64,000 nt of DNA from Lachnospiraceae bacterium (lineage in GTDB: Bacteria > Bacillota > Clostridia > Lachnospirales > Lachnospiraceae), in contig JAFUGT010000146.1 of NCBI GenBank assembly GCA_017469275.1, positions 1-64,000 of the forward strand, read 5' to 3'. Under the pieces are notes generated by a model, which was given only the letters and a program-made list of their open reading frames with translations, was not told the origin of the DNA and searched no databases. Of the stretch, positions 22,933-32,275 are shown one piece after another (the first letter of the stretch is position 1; every line of letters starts with the position of its first letter). The translations under genes were made by a program, and so were the position numbers.

Positions 22933-25476
22933 ATGAAAATAGGAAGATTATTATGTTTGGCACTCTTGATGAGCATTATAGTGTTTTTCACTTCACTAAA
23001 TGTCAGGGCTGCCACTTATGATGATGTTACAGTCAGTTATATATATGAGTATCGTAATTCTTCCGGTGAAACAACAGCGGTCAAGAGTTCAGGAGAAAGC
23101 TACTCTTTTACGGTTAATCAGGGCAGTTTCAGAGATATTACTATTCATGCACCGTCTGTACCGACAGGATATTCATTTTCAAATGTTTTGATAGAATCAC
23201 AGAGCTGCTCCAATCCTGAAAGTATAAGCAGGTTTGTATATGCAGGCTTTTCAGATTCAAACAAGAATAATATCCGGCTTACATTTAACGGTATGGATAA
23301 TGACCTTGAAAACTGTCACAGACGGATTACACTACGGATAGTCTGCACCGTCAATCAGTATCGTGTAACCTATGATTACAATGGCGGTGAGGGAGAGACA
23401 AACGGAAAAGCAGTATATTACGGAGAAAGTTACGGAACACTGACGCAGGCTGTTAGATCAGGCTCGTCATTTCGTGGCTGGAGTCTTAACATTGAGGGTA
23501 CAAAAATGGTGTATGAGAACACTATCGTAACCACTGCAGGTAATCATACACTTTATGCTCAATGGGGTAATAACAGTTATGAGATAACATGTGATCCTAA
23601 TGGTGGAGAATGTGCTACGGATAAGGTCACTATAACCTATGGCAGTAAGTATTCACTTCCAACAGCTTCAAGGGAGGGATACAGCTTTGCAGGGTGGTTC
23701 ACAAGTGCTGACGGAGGACAGCAGGTAACTAATCAGACTACAATGAGCAGGGCAGAGAATCATACACTTTATGCTCACTGGACTAACAACAGTTATTATG
23801 TCTCTTTTGACGGTAACGGTGGCATTGTAAACGGTACAAAGAAGCTCGTTACATATCTTGGCACTTATGGGACATTACCAACTGCGGACAGGACAGGATA
23901 TACATTTGCAGGCTGGCATACATCAAGGACAGAGGGCAATGAGATAACTGCTTCATCAACAGTGGATATAACAAAAGCTCATACACTTTATGCACATTGG
24001 AAACCTAATTCTTATGTAATACTGTTTGATGGGAATGGCGGGACTTGTGGCACAGATAAGGTTGATGTTACCTATGCAAGTCCTTATGGGGAGCTTCCGA
24101 CAGCTCAGAGAGTTGGTTATACATTTGCAGGCTGGTATTTGGGAAAAGAGCTTATAACAAAGGACAGTATCGTATATGTAACAGAACAGACAACACTTAA
24201 AGCTGAGTGGACTGCGAACCATTATGAGATTGCATTTGATGCTAATGACGGAGAGTGTGACACAAAGTATAAAGAAGTTGTTTATGATGATACTTATGGA
24301 GAGCTTCCGGTACCAATAAGAACAGGCTACACATTCAAAGGGTGGTTCATAAAGAATGAGCTTATAACAGCAGAATCACTGGTCGCTATTACAGTTGACA
24401 CAGATCTTGTCGCAAAGTGGAGTCCAAATAATTATAAGATTACATTCAATGCCAATGGCGGAGAATGTACTGCTACGGAATGGACTTATGCCTATGATGA
24501 TCTATACACAGAGTTTCCAAGTGCGGTAAAGGATTATTACACCTTTGAGGGCTGGTACACTTCCAAAGAGGGCGGTACTAAGTATTCAGAGGATATGAAA
24601 GTCACTATCTTGGAAGATATTACTTTATATGCACATTGGAAAAAGATTGAGGTAATAGAGGAAGATGATTGGTATATCTATCCGACAACGCCGGATAAGA
24701 ATGAGGATAGGTATGAAATGACGATTGATGAAGCTGCTGCTAAGTATGGATATACGCCTGAGCAGATAAGAAATGTAATGAATATCTATCAGCTTACATC
24801 AGGAGTTGCCGGAAATCTTCTTACAAGGGCAGCAGAGCTTGGGGCAGATTATGAACTTGTTACTGCCGAACTTGATAACATTGAAAAGAAAAAGTCGGGA
24901 AATGATATAGCAGGAACATCATTTCAGAAGTTCATGGCAAGAACCAAGTCCGTAACAAAGGATTCTATTAGGATAGCATGGAACAGGGTTGCAGGTGCGG
25001 ACGGGTATATAGTCTATGCAAGTAAATGTGGAAATAAGAATACATTTTCTTTTGAAGTCAATACAAAGAAACGTGCATTTACGAAGTACAGGCTTAAAAA
25101 AGGGACATATTACCGTTTTATTGTTGTAGCTTATTCAGTGATAGATGGAAAGCAGATTCCTATTGCTGTATCAAAGAATGTTCATGCTGTGACTAAGGGC
25201 GGTAAGTATGGAAATGTGAAAAAGTTCACTGTAGGTAAGACGAAGAAAACCATGTATGTCGGAAAGAGATTTCGTATTAAAGCAAAGCTCAAATACGGAA
25301 AGAAGAAACACAAGACACATAGAAAGCTGTCTTATGAAAGCAGTAATCCGGTAATAGCAACGGTAGACAGTAAGGGAGTAGTGCAGGCTTTATCTGAAGG
25401 TCAATGCACTATTTTTGTTTACGATCAAAGCGGAAAATGCAAAAAAGTCAGTATAACGGTAATACAGAAAGAATGA
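22933..25476 (+). CDS. InlB-repeat surface adhesin encoded within the transfer operon
   Basis: 847 aa from ATG 22933 (GGAGG upstream; the open frame begins earlier at 22888). A signal peptide is clear (KIGRLLCLALLMSIIVFF, cleavage near VRA-ATYDD). Six InlB B-type/Listeria-Bacteroides repeats of ~70 residues cover about 141-573, each with a YxxxFDxNGG start, a GYTFAGW centre and a TLYAHW end. The C-terminal part has an Fn3-like domain (AWNRVAGADGYIVYASKCG) and a Big_2-like domain (ATVDSKGVVQALSEGQCTI), as in the chromosomal surface proteins at 1-11.8 kb. It could help mating-pair contact or host adhesion; this is inferred from position and domains. No sortase signal is visible. Confidence 0.82.
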   Translation: MKIGRLLCLALLMSIIVFFTSLNVRAATYDDVTVSYIYEYRNSSGETTAVKSSGESYSFTVNQGSFRDITIHAPSVPTGYSFSNVLIESQSCSNPESISRFVYAGFSDSNKNNIRLTFNGMDNDLENCHRRITLRIVCTVNQYRVTYDYNGGEGETNGKAVYYGESYGTLTQAVRSGSSFRGWSLNIEGTKMVYENTIVTTAGNHTLYAQWGNNSYEITCDPNGGECATDKVTITYGSKYSLPTASREGYSFAGWFTSADGGQQVTNQTTMSRAENHTLYAHWTNNSYYVSFDGNGGIVNGTKKLVTYLGTYGTLPTADRTGYTFAGWHTSRTEGNEITASSTVDITKAHTLYAHWKPNSYVILFDGNGGTCGTDKVDVTYASPYGELPTAQRVGYTFAGWYLGKELITKDSIVYVTEQTTLKAEWTANHYEIAFDANDGECDTKYKEVVYDDTYGELPVPIRTGYTFKGWFIKNELITAESLVAITVDTDLVAKWSPNNYKITFNANGGECTATEWTYAYDDLYTEFPSAVKDYYTFEGWYTSKEGGTKYSEDMKVTILEDITLYAHWKKIEVIEEDDWYIYPTTPDKNEDRYEMTIDEAAAKYGYTPEQIRNVMNIYQLTSGVAGNLLTRAAELGADYELVTAELDNIEKKKSGNDIAGTSFQKFMARTKSVTKDSIRIAWNRVAGADGYIVYASKCGNKNTFSFEVNTKKRAFTKYRLKKGTYYRFIVVAYSVIDGKQIPIAVSKNVHAVTKGGKYGNVKKFTVGKTKKTMYVGKRFRIKAKLKYGKKKHKTHRKLSYESSNPVIATVDSKGVVQALSEGQCTIFVYDQSGKCKKVSITVIQKE

Positions 25477-25489
25477 GAGGGAGAATATT

Positions 25490-26467
25490 ATGATACAGTT
25501 TATGCCCGTTTTCTTGGGAGTGTTCGACAGCACTATCCAGAAACTTATGAATGGGTGGAGAGATATTTTCTACGAGCTGGCGTATTCCAATCTCGACAAT
25601 ATGCTTACAGATATGAATGAGAAAGTCAGTACGATCTCAACGGAGCTTACCACAGCACCGGATACTTGGCAGGGCGGTACGATATGGGGACTTATTGAAA
25701 AGATAGCGGAGAATGTGGCACTTCCGGTTGCCGGAACGGTGTTCATGTTCGTTGTTCTTTGGGAACTTATATCGTTACTCATACAACCTAATAATCTAGC
25801 AGATGTGGATTTTGTGTCGGTGCTTATGAAATGGCTCATAAAGACGATTGTTGCAGCATGGTTCATTGCCAATTCTCTTGTGATATGTAACTGCTTTTTC
25901 GGGATAGGTGCGGATATGGTTAATAAGACAACAACCACACTTGGAACGATTACAGCAGAGAATACGCAGGGAAGCATACTTCTCCAGTATCTAACTGATA
26001 ATTACGGAGATCAGGATAAAGACGCAGAATCCGGAGATGTATCGGGACTGATAAGCCTTACGATTTCAACGTGGTTTATAGACTTGCTGATTAAGTTCAT
26101 GGGAATCTTAATCACTATCATATTATATTCCCGTATGATTTCGATATATCTGCACTGTGCTGTTGCACCGCTGCCACTGGCAACGATAACCAATCATCAT
26201 CTGTCTAACATAGGTCAGGGATATTTGAAGAATGTCTTTGCCCTTGCAATGCAGGCGGTATTGATGATGATATGCGTGGCAATATACGGTGTTCTCGTAG
26301 CAAATGTGTTTGATCCCACAACTATAACGCTTGATCCGGATAACGGAATCACAGCGATCAAATTACTTACAAAAGCCTGCTGGAGTACAGTGGGCATTTC
26401 TATTTTGCTTGTTTATACGATGTTCAAATGTGAGGGCATTACTAAGCAGGTATTCGCAATACAGTAA
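25490..26467 (+). CDS. VirB6/TrbL-like polytopic channel protein
   Basis: 325 aa, starting at ATG 25490 behind GAGAGGGAG. At least five hydrophobic segments are visible (about 80-100, 120-140, 195-215, 245-265, 290-310). The order coupling protein, Maff2, this protein, PrgI, VirB4 is the standard core of Gram-positive conjugation systems and assigns it as the VirB6-like inner-membrane channel component (pCF10 PrgH role). It has no enzymatic motif. Confidence 0.8.
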   Translation: MIQFMPVFLGVFDSTIQKLMNGWRDIFYELAYSNLDNMLTDMNEKVSTISTELTTAPDTWQGGTIWGLIEKIAENVALPVAGTVFMFVVLWELISLLIQPNNLADVDFVSVLMKWLIKTIVAAWFIANSLVICNCFFGIGADMVNKTTTTLGTITAENTQGSILLQYLTDNYGDQDKDAESGDVSGLISLTISTWFIDLLIKFMGILITIILYSRMISIYLHCAVAPLPLATITNHHLSNIGQGYLKNVFALAMQAVLMMICVAIYGVLVANVFDPTTITLDPDNGITAIKLLTKACWSTVGISILLVYTMFKCEGITKQVFAIQ

Positions 26468-26469
26468 AA

Positions 26470-26492
26470 CCTTTGGTCACAATGTCCAAAGG
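26470..26492. repeat. CCTTTGG palindrome, copy 2, in the prgI leader
   Basis: CCTTTGG and CCAAAGG flank TCACAATGT, 3 bases after the VirB6 stop and 10 bases before the prgI ribosome site. It may be an operator or an RNA hairpin controlling prgI/virB4 translation. Related to 19440-19458 and 44021-44039. Confidence 0.55.
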
Positions 26493-26513
26493 TTTAGAAA
26501 GGAGTTGAATAAA

Positions 26514-26924
26514 ATGGCGTATGTAGATGTGCCGAAAGACTTGACTAATATAAAGACAAAGTTCATCGGCAACTTTACGAAAAGGCAGTGTGTATGTTTT
26601 GGGCTGGGTATCGCAGTAGGTTTCCCCGCCTATTTTGCTGTTAGGGCAGTAGGCGGAACAACGGTTGCTTTCTATGCCCTGCTTGTAGTGCTTGCACCGT
26701 TCTTTCTGTTTGGGATTGTAGAAAAGGACGGACTTCCATTGGAGGAATATCTGCTTAATTACATTCGTCACAGGTTTGTATATCCGCCTATAAGGGCAGG
26801 GGGATATGAAAATATCTATGACTATTATGAAGAAAAAAGAATAAGGGAAAAGAAAGGAGAAAAGAATGGCAGAGCAAAAGAACAATTCTCCAAGCCAAAC
26901 CGCAGCAAGAAGCGGAACAAATGA
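26514..26924 (+). CDS. prgI: PrgI-family conjugation membrane protein
   Basis: 136 aa from ATG 26514 (AAAGGAG upstream). N-terminal MAYVDVPKDLTNIKTKFIGNFTKRQ is typical of PrgI family proteins. Two membrane helices follow (about 30-45 and 50-72), then PLEEYLLNYIRHRFVYPPIR and a basic tail. It is a VirB3-like partner that recruits VirB4 to the channel. The 3' end overlaps virB4 by 59 bases, so the two are translationally coupled. Confidence 0.85.
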   Translation: MAYVDVPKDLTNIKTKFIGNFTKRQCVCFGLGIAVGFPAYFAVRAVGGTTVAFYALLVVLAPFFLFGIVEKDGLPLEEYLLNYIRHRFVYPPIRAGGYENIYDYYEEKRIREKKGEKNGRAKEQFSKPNRSKKRNK

Positions 26925-28987
26925 TGTGGTAAATGTCAAGGGTGCTAAGACACCTGCATATCAGACATCATATCATGGAGAACAGTCTGCGGATATACTC
27001 ACAAGGTTCTTTACATGGCTTATTGAGAAAGTGGATAAGGTAAAAGCTCCTAAGAATACATTGGATACTTTACCATTTGAGCAGATATATCCGGACGGAC
27101 TTTGTAAAGTGTCAGGGAATTATTACAGCAAGATGATACAGTTCTTTGACATTAACTATCAGCTTGCGCAAAATGATGAGAAACAGCATATATTCGGTGA
27201 GTATTGCCAGTTTCTCAATTACTTTGATGAAACAATCCACTTCCAGTTATCATTTATCAATCAAAAGGTGGATATGGAGGAATACAAGAAAGTAATAACG
27301 ATACCGGATCAAGATGACGAATTCAATGTTGTGCGTCAGGAATATGCGGAGTATCTCCGTAATCAGCTTGAAAAGGGCAACAATGGTATTGTCAAGTGCA
27401 AGTATATCATTTTCGGAATTGAAGCAAGGGACAAGAAGCAGGCTGTATCAAGACTTGCAAAGATAGAATCAGACATAATGAATAAGTTTAAGATTCTTGG
27501 CTGCAGATCACTTCCGGTGAATGGTATTGAGAGATTGAAGATAATGCACGATTACATGAATCAGGATACATTGGAGAAGTTCGCAATGCACTCTTATAAA
27601 GATGTTGCCAAGTACGGACTTACACCAAAGAACTATATAGCACCTACATCATTTGATTTCAGGGCAAAGGACTATTACAAGATAGGCGATATGTTCGCAA
27701 CTACCAATTATCTTATCATATCAGCACCGGAGCTTTCGGACGAAATGCTTGCGGATATATTGAACATGGAGGACGCATTATCAGTAACATTGCATATTGA
27801 CGCACTCAATCAATCGGAAGCCATGAAATACATTAAGGGTAAGCTGTCCGACATTAACAAGATGAAGATTGAGGAGCAGAAGAAAGCAATCAGGGCAGGG
27901 TATGACATGGATATAATCCCGCCGGATATAGAAACATATTCAGAAGAAGCTCATGGACTGCTAAAGGAAATGCAATCAAGAAATGAAAGGCTATTCAAGG
28001 TAACATTCTTAATCACATCGTTTAATGAGAACTTGCAGAAGATGAAAGATTTTAGGTTCACTCTATCAAATAACATTCAATCTGCTAACTGTGTACTCAG
28101 AAAGCTCGATCATCAGCAGGAGCAGGGTTTTGTTTCTTCACTTCCGCTTGGAAAAAACTTCATAAAGCAGAGCCGATACCTTACTACTTCATCAACAGCG
28201 GTGTTTGTTCCATTTACAACACAAGAGCTTTTTATGGAGTCTGCTGAAAGTCTATACATGGGACTTAATTCATTATCAAATGGCATGATTATGGCTGACA
28301 GGAAATTATTAAAGAATCCAAACGGTCTTATTCTTGGAACGCCGGGTAGCGGAAAGTCTTTCGCTACCAAGCGAGAGATACTTAACACGTTTCTTGTTAC
28401 AACAGATGATATTCTTATCTGTGATCCGGAGGCTGAGTATTATCCGCTTGTAAATTACTTAGGAGGACAGATTATAAAGATAGGGCAGTCATCAAAGCAG
28501 TACATCAATCCGCTTGATATAAATCTTAACTATTCCGATGATGATGATCCGGTATCACTTAAAGCTGACTTCATACTTTCTTTCATGGAGCTTGTTGTCG
28601 GCGGTAAGACGGGACTTAAACCGGAAGAAAAGTCTGCAATAGATTTTGCTGTATCAAGGATTTATCAGAAATATTTTGAAAATCCTGCGCCTGCAAATAT
28701 GCCGATTCTTCAGGACTTATATGAGGAACTTTTATCACATAAGGAAGATATGGTGTCACAGCATATAGCACAGTGTATGTATCTGTATGTTGAGGGAAGT
28801 AACAACCTGTTCAACCATAGAACTAACGTGGATTTGAATAATAGGATCGTGTGCTTTGATATTAAGTCGCTTGGAAAGACTTTGAAGAAGCTGGGTATGC
28901 TTGTGGTTCAGGACGCAGTATGGAATCGTGTTACTGTAAACAGAGAACAGCATAAATACACAAGATTCTATATTGACGAGTTTCACT
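26866..28987 (+). CDS. virB4: VirB4/TraE conjugation ATPase, exon 1 (interrupted by a group II intron)
   Basis: Without splicing the frame stops at 29010 and yields a 714-aa protein lacking its C-terminal quarter. Walker A GTPGSGKS is near residue 492; Walker B ends this exon as FYIDEFH. Joining base 28987 to 31852 restores the family's usual IDEFHLLLKDELTAAYS continuation and an 843-aa protein, the normal VirB4 length. VirB4 powers assembly of the secretion channel at the membrane. Expression of the full enzyme, and so conjugation, should depend on intron splicing. The start ATG 26866 lies inside the end of prgI. Confidence 0.88.
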
Positions 28988-31851
28988 GGGCGAGACGTTC
29001 CGTAGCTTAACAGGCTACGGGGTTAGCAAAGCCCTCCGTAAGGAAAATTTGCTGATACAACTGATATGATGCCGTTCAAATGAGTGGGTAACGCCACGAA
29101 GGGACGCACAAAAACTGCCTACGGCGTTAGTAGCAAGTGTAAGGCGAAAGGGTCGTAAAGCTAGGCTGAAGAGCAAAAAGCCAATCCTAACAGAGATTTA
29201 CTTATTAAGAAATATTAAAGTCATTGGTTCAAAAGAGGCTAGAGTCCACCTGTGACAGAGATACTTCAATAACGTATGAGCTGAGGAAACGTCTGTAGAG
29301 GTACAGGCTATTGGTGATTATGTAGTGAGCTGTATATGGTGAGAATCCACAGGATGTGGGGACGAACTGACGATTTAAAGGGTCTATAATTCGAATACAT
29401 CGAAAGGTGTATGCCAACGGTTTGGCGTCAGATACCGAAGAGTAATACCGTGGAAATGAAATTCGGGATGTTGTTACAGGCAGCATAATCTGGCAGGCTC
29501 AAAGAAAGCACCTAAGTACGGAGATACTATGTATCATATCGGAACGTCGAAAGCAGCAGACAGCGAGCGGTTACACACGCATTGACCTGTTAATAAGGAA
29601 AGCATTGGCTAGCCAATGTATAACTTATTTTAACTGTTGTGAGAGCGGAGGCACGAGCGTTGAAACTCCTGTAATGGGAGTGGAGCAACAGCCTCTAGTG
29701 GGACGGCTGGACACTCTTCCAGCCGAAAAGATAGTTAATAAAATAACGTAGTTAACATTCATAGGTTCGAGTATGACTAAGAGAAACGGATTCTTACGAA
29801 AGTGAGGTGATGTTAACTATGCAAGGAAAGGAATTGTTGAAGAAAAGTGCTATCCGAAATGCTGAGTATTACGGAATGGTTGATATACTTGATAAACTCT
29901 ATGAGGATAGTGCGAAAGGCAGAGTATTCAAAAACTTAATCAGCATAATCAGTTCAGAAGCTAATATCAAAATGGCATACAGAAATTTGAAGAATAATGA
30001 TGGAAGTAATACGGCAGGTGTCGATGGAGTTACATTTAAAGACCTAAAGGAATTACCTGAGGAGACGTTGATTAGTAAGGTAAAAGAAAAAATATCCAAC
30101 TATCAGCCTAAGGCAGTCAGGAGGGTATATATCCCAAAACCGAACGGAAAGCTGAGACCTCTTGGCATTCCGACTGTTATTGACAGAATTGTTCAACAAA
30201 GTGTATTGCAGGTTATGGAGCCGATATGTGAAGCAAAATTTTATGACAAAAGTTATGGTTTCAGACCCAACAGAAGTACCAACAATGCAGTAGCCATGTG
30301 TTATAAGCTGGCACAACATGATGGATTCCACTATGTAGTGGATGTTGACATAAAAGGCTTCTTTGACAATGTAGACCATGGCAAACTTCTAAAGCAGATT
30401 TGGTCGCTAGGCATTCATGATAAGGGGTTGTTATGCTTAATCAGTAAAATGCTTAAAGCACCTATTGAGGACAATGGTGAGCGCAGTTATCCTGAAAAGG
30501 GTACACCTCAAGGCGGAGTTCTCAGCCCATTACTTGCTAATATAGTATTAAATGAACTTGATTGGTGGATAGCTAGCCAATGGGAAAATATGCCTGTGCA
30601 TAATCCCCTTGCAAGTGATATTTATACGAATGCTAATGGTTCTCTAAATAAGGGCAATCTGTATAAAAAGCTGAGAGGTTCAAGGCTTAAGGAATGCCAT
30701 TTGGTCAGATATGCAGATGACTTCAAAATCTTCTGTAAATCATACAAAGATGCCATAAAGCTGAAATGTGCCACTGAAAAATGGCTAATGGACAGATTAA
30801 AACTGGAAACGTCCGTTGAAAAATCAAGGGTTACTAATCTAAAAACGAGCTACAGCGACTTTCTGGGAATCAGGTTCAAGTTAGTTCCCAAGAAAAGGAA
30901 ATGGGTAATTAAGTCACACATGACCCAAAAGGCGATTGATACTCAACAGAGAAATCTAAAACAAGCAATGCAGAAATTATGTGGCGCACATGCGTATGCT
31001 CAGGAACAGCATAATGATGTTATCGCTTACAATCAAAAGGTAGTCGGTTTGCACCAGTATTACAGTATGGCGACTATGATTTGCGAGGATGTTCATAAGC
31101 TGTTTCCGTCACTAAATGCAACACTTTGGCATTGTTCGAGTGTCAACTCAGTCACTAAAGAGAAGCCTGAGGTGCTAAAGGGTGCAATGGATGAGTTCTT
31201 CTACAGCAGATACAAGGATTCGGCACAGGTAAGATATATCAATGATATGATAATCGTGCCTGTATCTTATGCAAGGCATAAGAATCCTATGTGTCACAGC
31301 CCTGATGTCAACCGTTACACGGCAAGCGGAAGGGAAGCTATCCATAAAATGCTCAGAAGTTGTGCCTATGCAGATGTGTTATATAAACTCAGCAGACTTA
31401 ATATGCCTAGCGAGAGCATTGAGTTTTGCGACAATATGCTTTCACGTTTTGTGGGATGTCAAGGGAAATGTGAACTTAGCAGGACACAGTTACTTTTTGA
31501 GGAAGTTGCTTGCATGAGGCTTTTGCCGAAATGTGATGGTGGCACGGATGATTATAATAACCTGAGGATAGTTCATAAGGATGTACTTATTCTGAGGGAA
31601 ACCGAGGACATGAATACAATGAAAGAGATTATCGAGAGACTGAATTGTAAAAAGTCTTCTCAGATGGTAAAAATCAACAAATGGCGTGCCAAGATAGGTA
31701 AGAGTGCTATCAATTTGGTTTCGTTATCCAATCTTTGAAGCTACTACGTTAACAATAAAAGGCTAATCCCATGGAACGCCGTGTGCAGTGAAAGCTGCTT
31801 GCACGGTGTGGCTCGGGGCGAAAGGCGTGAAAGCGTCTGACCTATCGAGAT
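28988..31851 (+). mobile_element. Group II intron (about 2.86 kb) inserted in virB4
   Basis: Boundaries are set by exon logic: exon 1 ends CAC T and exon 2 starts TG CTC, restoring a TTG Leu codon. The intron would start GGGCGAG (a variant of the usual GTGYG start). A typical domain V hairpin lies at about 31775-31810 (GCCGTGTGCAG, GTGAAAG-type loop, CTGCTTGCACGG), followed by a domain VI-like stem with CTGACCTAT near the end. About 800 bases of structured 5' RNA (domains I-III) precede the maturase gene. The boundaries could be off by a base or two. Confidence 0.88.
29819..31738 (+). CDS. ltrA: Group II intron reverse transcriptase/maturase
   Basis: About 639 aa. I take ATG 29819 (GTGAGG 11 bases upstream); in-frame GTG 29807 and ATG 29810 are alternatives. 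The RT domain is complete: NNDGSNTAGVDGVTF, IPKPNGKLRPLGIPTVIDRIVQ, FRPNRSTNNAV, GTPQGGVLSPLLANI and the catalytic VRYADDF. A maturase (X) domain follows. The C-terminal region matches the family's HNH endonuclease segment (CQGKC...KCDGGTDDYNNL), but the expected His pair reads CMRL, so the nuclease is probably degenerate. It promotes splicing of its own intron and retrohoming. Confidence 0.92.
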   Translation: MQGKELLKKSAIRNAEYYGMVDILDKLYEDSAKGRVFKNLISIISSEANIKMAYRNLKNNDGSNTAGVDGVTFKDLKELPEETLISKVKEKISNYQPKAVRRVYIPKPNGKLRPLGIPTVIDRIVQQSVLQVMEPICEAKFYDKSYGFRPNRSTNNAVAMCYKLAQHDGFHYVVDVDIKGFFDNVDHGKLLKQIWSLGIHDKGLLCLISKMLKAPIEDNGERSYPEKGTPQGGVLSPLLANIVLNELDWWIASQWENMPVHNPLASDIYTNANGSLNKGNLYKKLRGSRLKECHLVRYADDFKIFCKSYKDAIKLKCATEKWLMDRLKLETSVEKSRVTNLKTSYSDFLGIRFKLVPKKRKWVIKSHMTQKAIDTQQRNLKQAMQKLCGAHAYAQEQHNDVIAYNQKVVGLHQYYSMATMICEDVHKLFPSLNATLWHCSSVNSVTKEKPEVLKGAMDEFFYSRYKDSAQVRYINDMIIVPVSYARHKNPMCHSPDVNRYTASGREAIHKMLRSCAYADVLYKLSRLNMPSESIEFCDNMLSRFVGCQGKCELSRTQLLFEEVACMRLLPKCDGGTDDYNNLRIVHKDVLILRETEDMNTMKEIIERLNCKKSSQMVKINKWRAKIGKSAINLVSLSNL

Positions 31852-32261
31852 TGCTCTTGAAAGATGAATTGACAGCAGCATACTCTATGGAGATATGGAA
31901 ACGTTTCAGAAAGTGGGGCGGTATTCCTACGGGTATCACACAGAACGTCAAGGACTTCCTTGCTTCTAAGGAGATAGAGAACATTTTTGATAACTCTGAC
32001 TTCGTGTATATGTTAAATCAAGGCGCAGAGGACAGGGATATACTGGCACAGAAATTGAATATATCACAGCACCAGATCAAGTATGTTACCAATGTCGGAC
32101 AGGGCGAAGGACTTATATTCTTTGGGGATATTGTTCAACCATTTGTTGACAGATTTCCAAAGGACACCGTAATGTATTCGCTTCTTACTACGAAGCCTGC
32201 TGAAACTAAGACGGAAACGGAAAGTGAGAATGAAAGAACATCGAACATGGCTTCCGATTAA
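31852..32261 (+). CDS. virB4: VirB4 conjugation ATPase, exon 2
   Basis: The C-terminal 136 codons of VirB4, starting LLLKDELTAAYSMEIWKRFRKWG and including GGIPTGITQNVKDFLASKEIENIF and the VDRFPKD motif, as in complete VirB4 proteins. It has no start of its own; the open frame upstream of 31852 is intron sequence. It is joined to 26866-28987 by RNA splicing. The last residues are Glu/Thr-rich. The stop is 14 bases before the next gene. Confidence 0.88.
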
Positions 32262-32275
32262 GGAGGTGTGTATAG

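Noticed and set aside
26331..26513. Long upstream extension of the PrgI frame
   Set aside because: It overlaps the VirB6 gene in another frame. ATG 26514 has AAAGGAG and the family's typical MAYVDVPK start.
28988..29010. VirB4 as a naturally truncated 714-aa protein
   Set aside because: The last codons are intron sequence. Exon 2 at 31852 restores the family sequence exactly.
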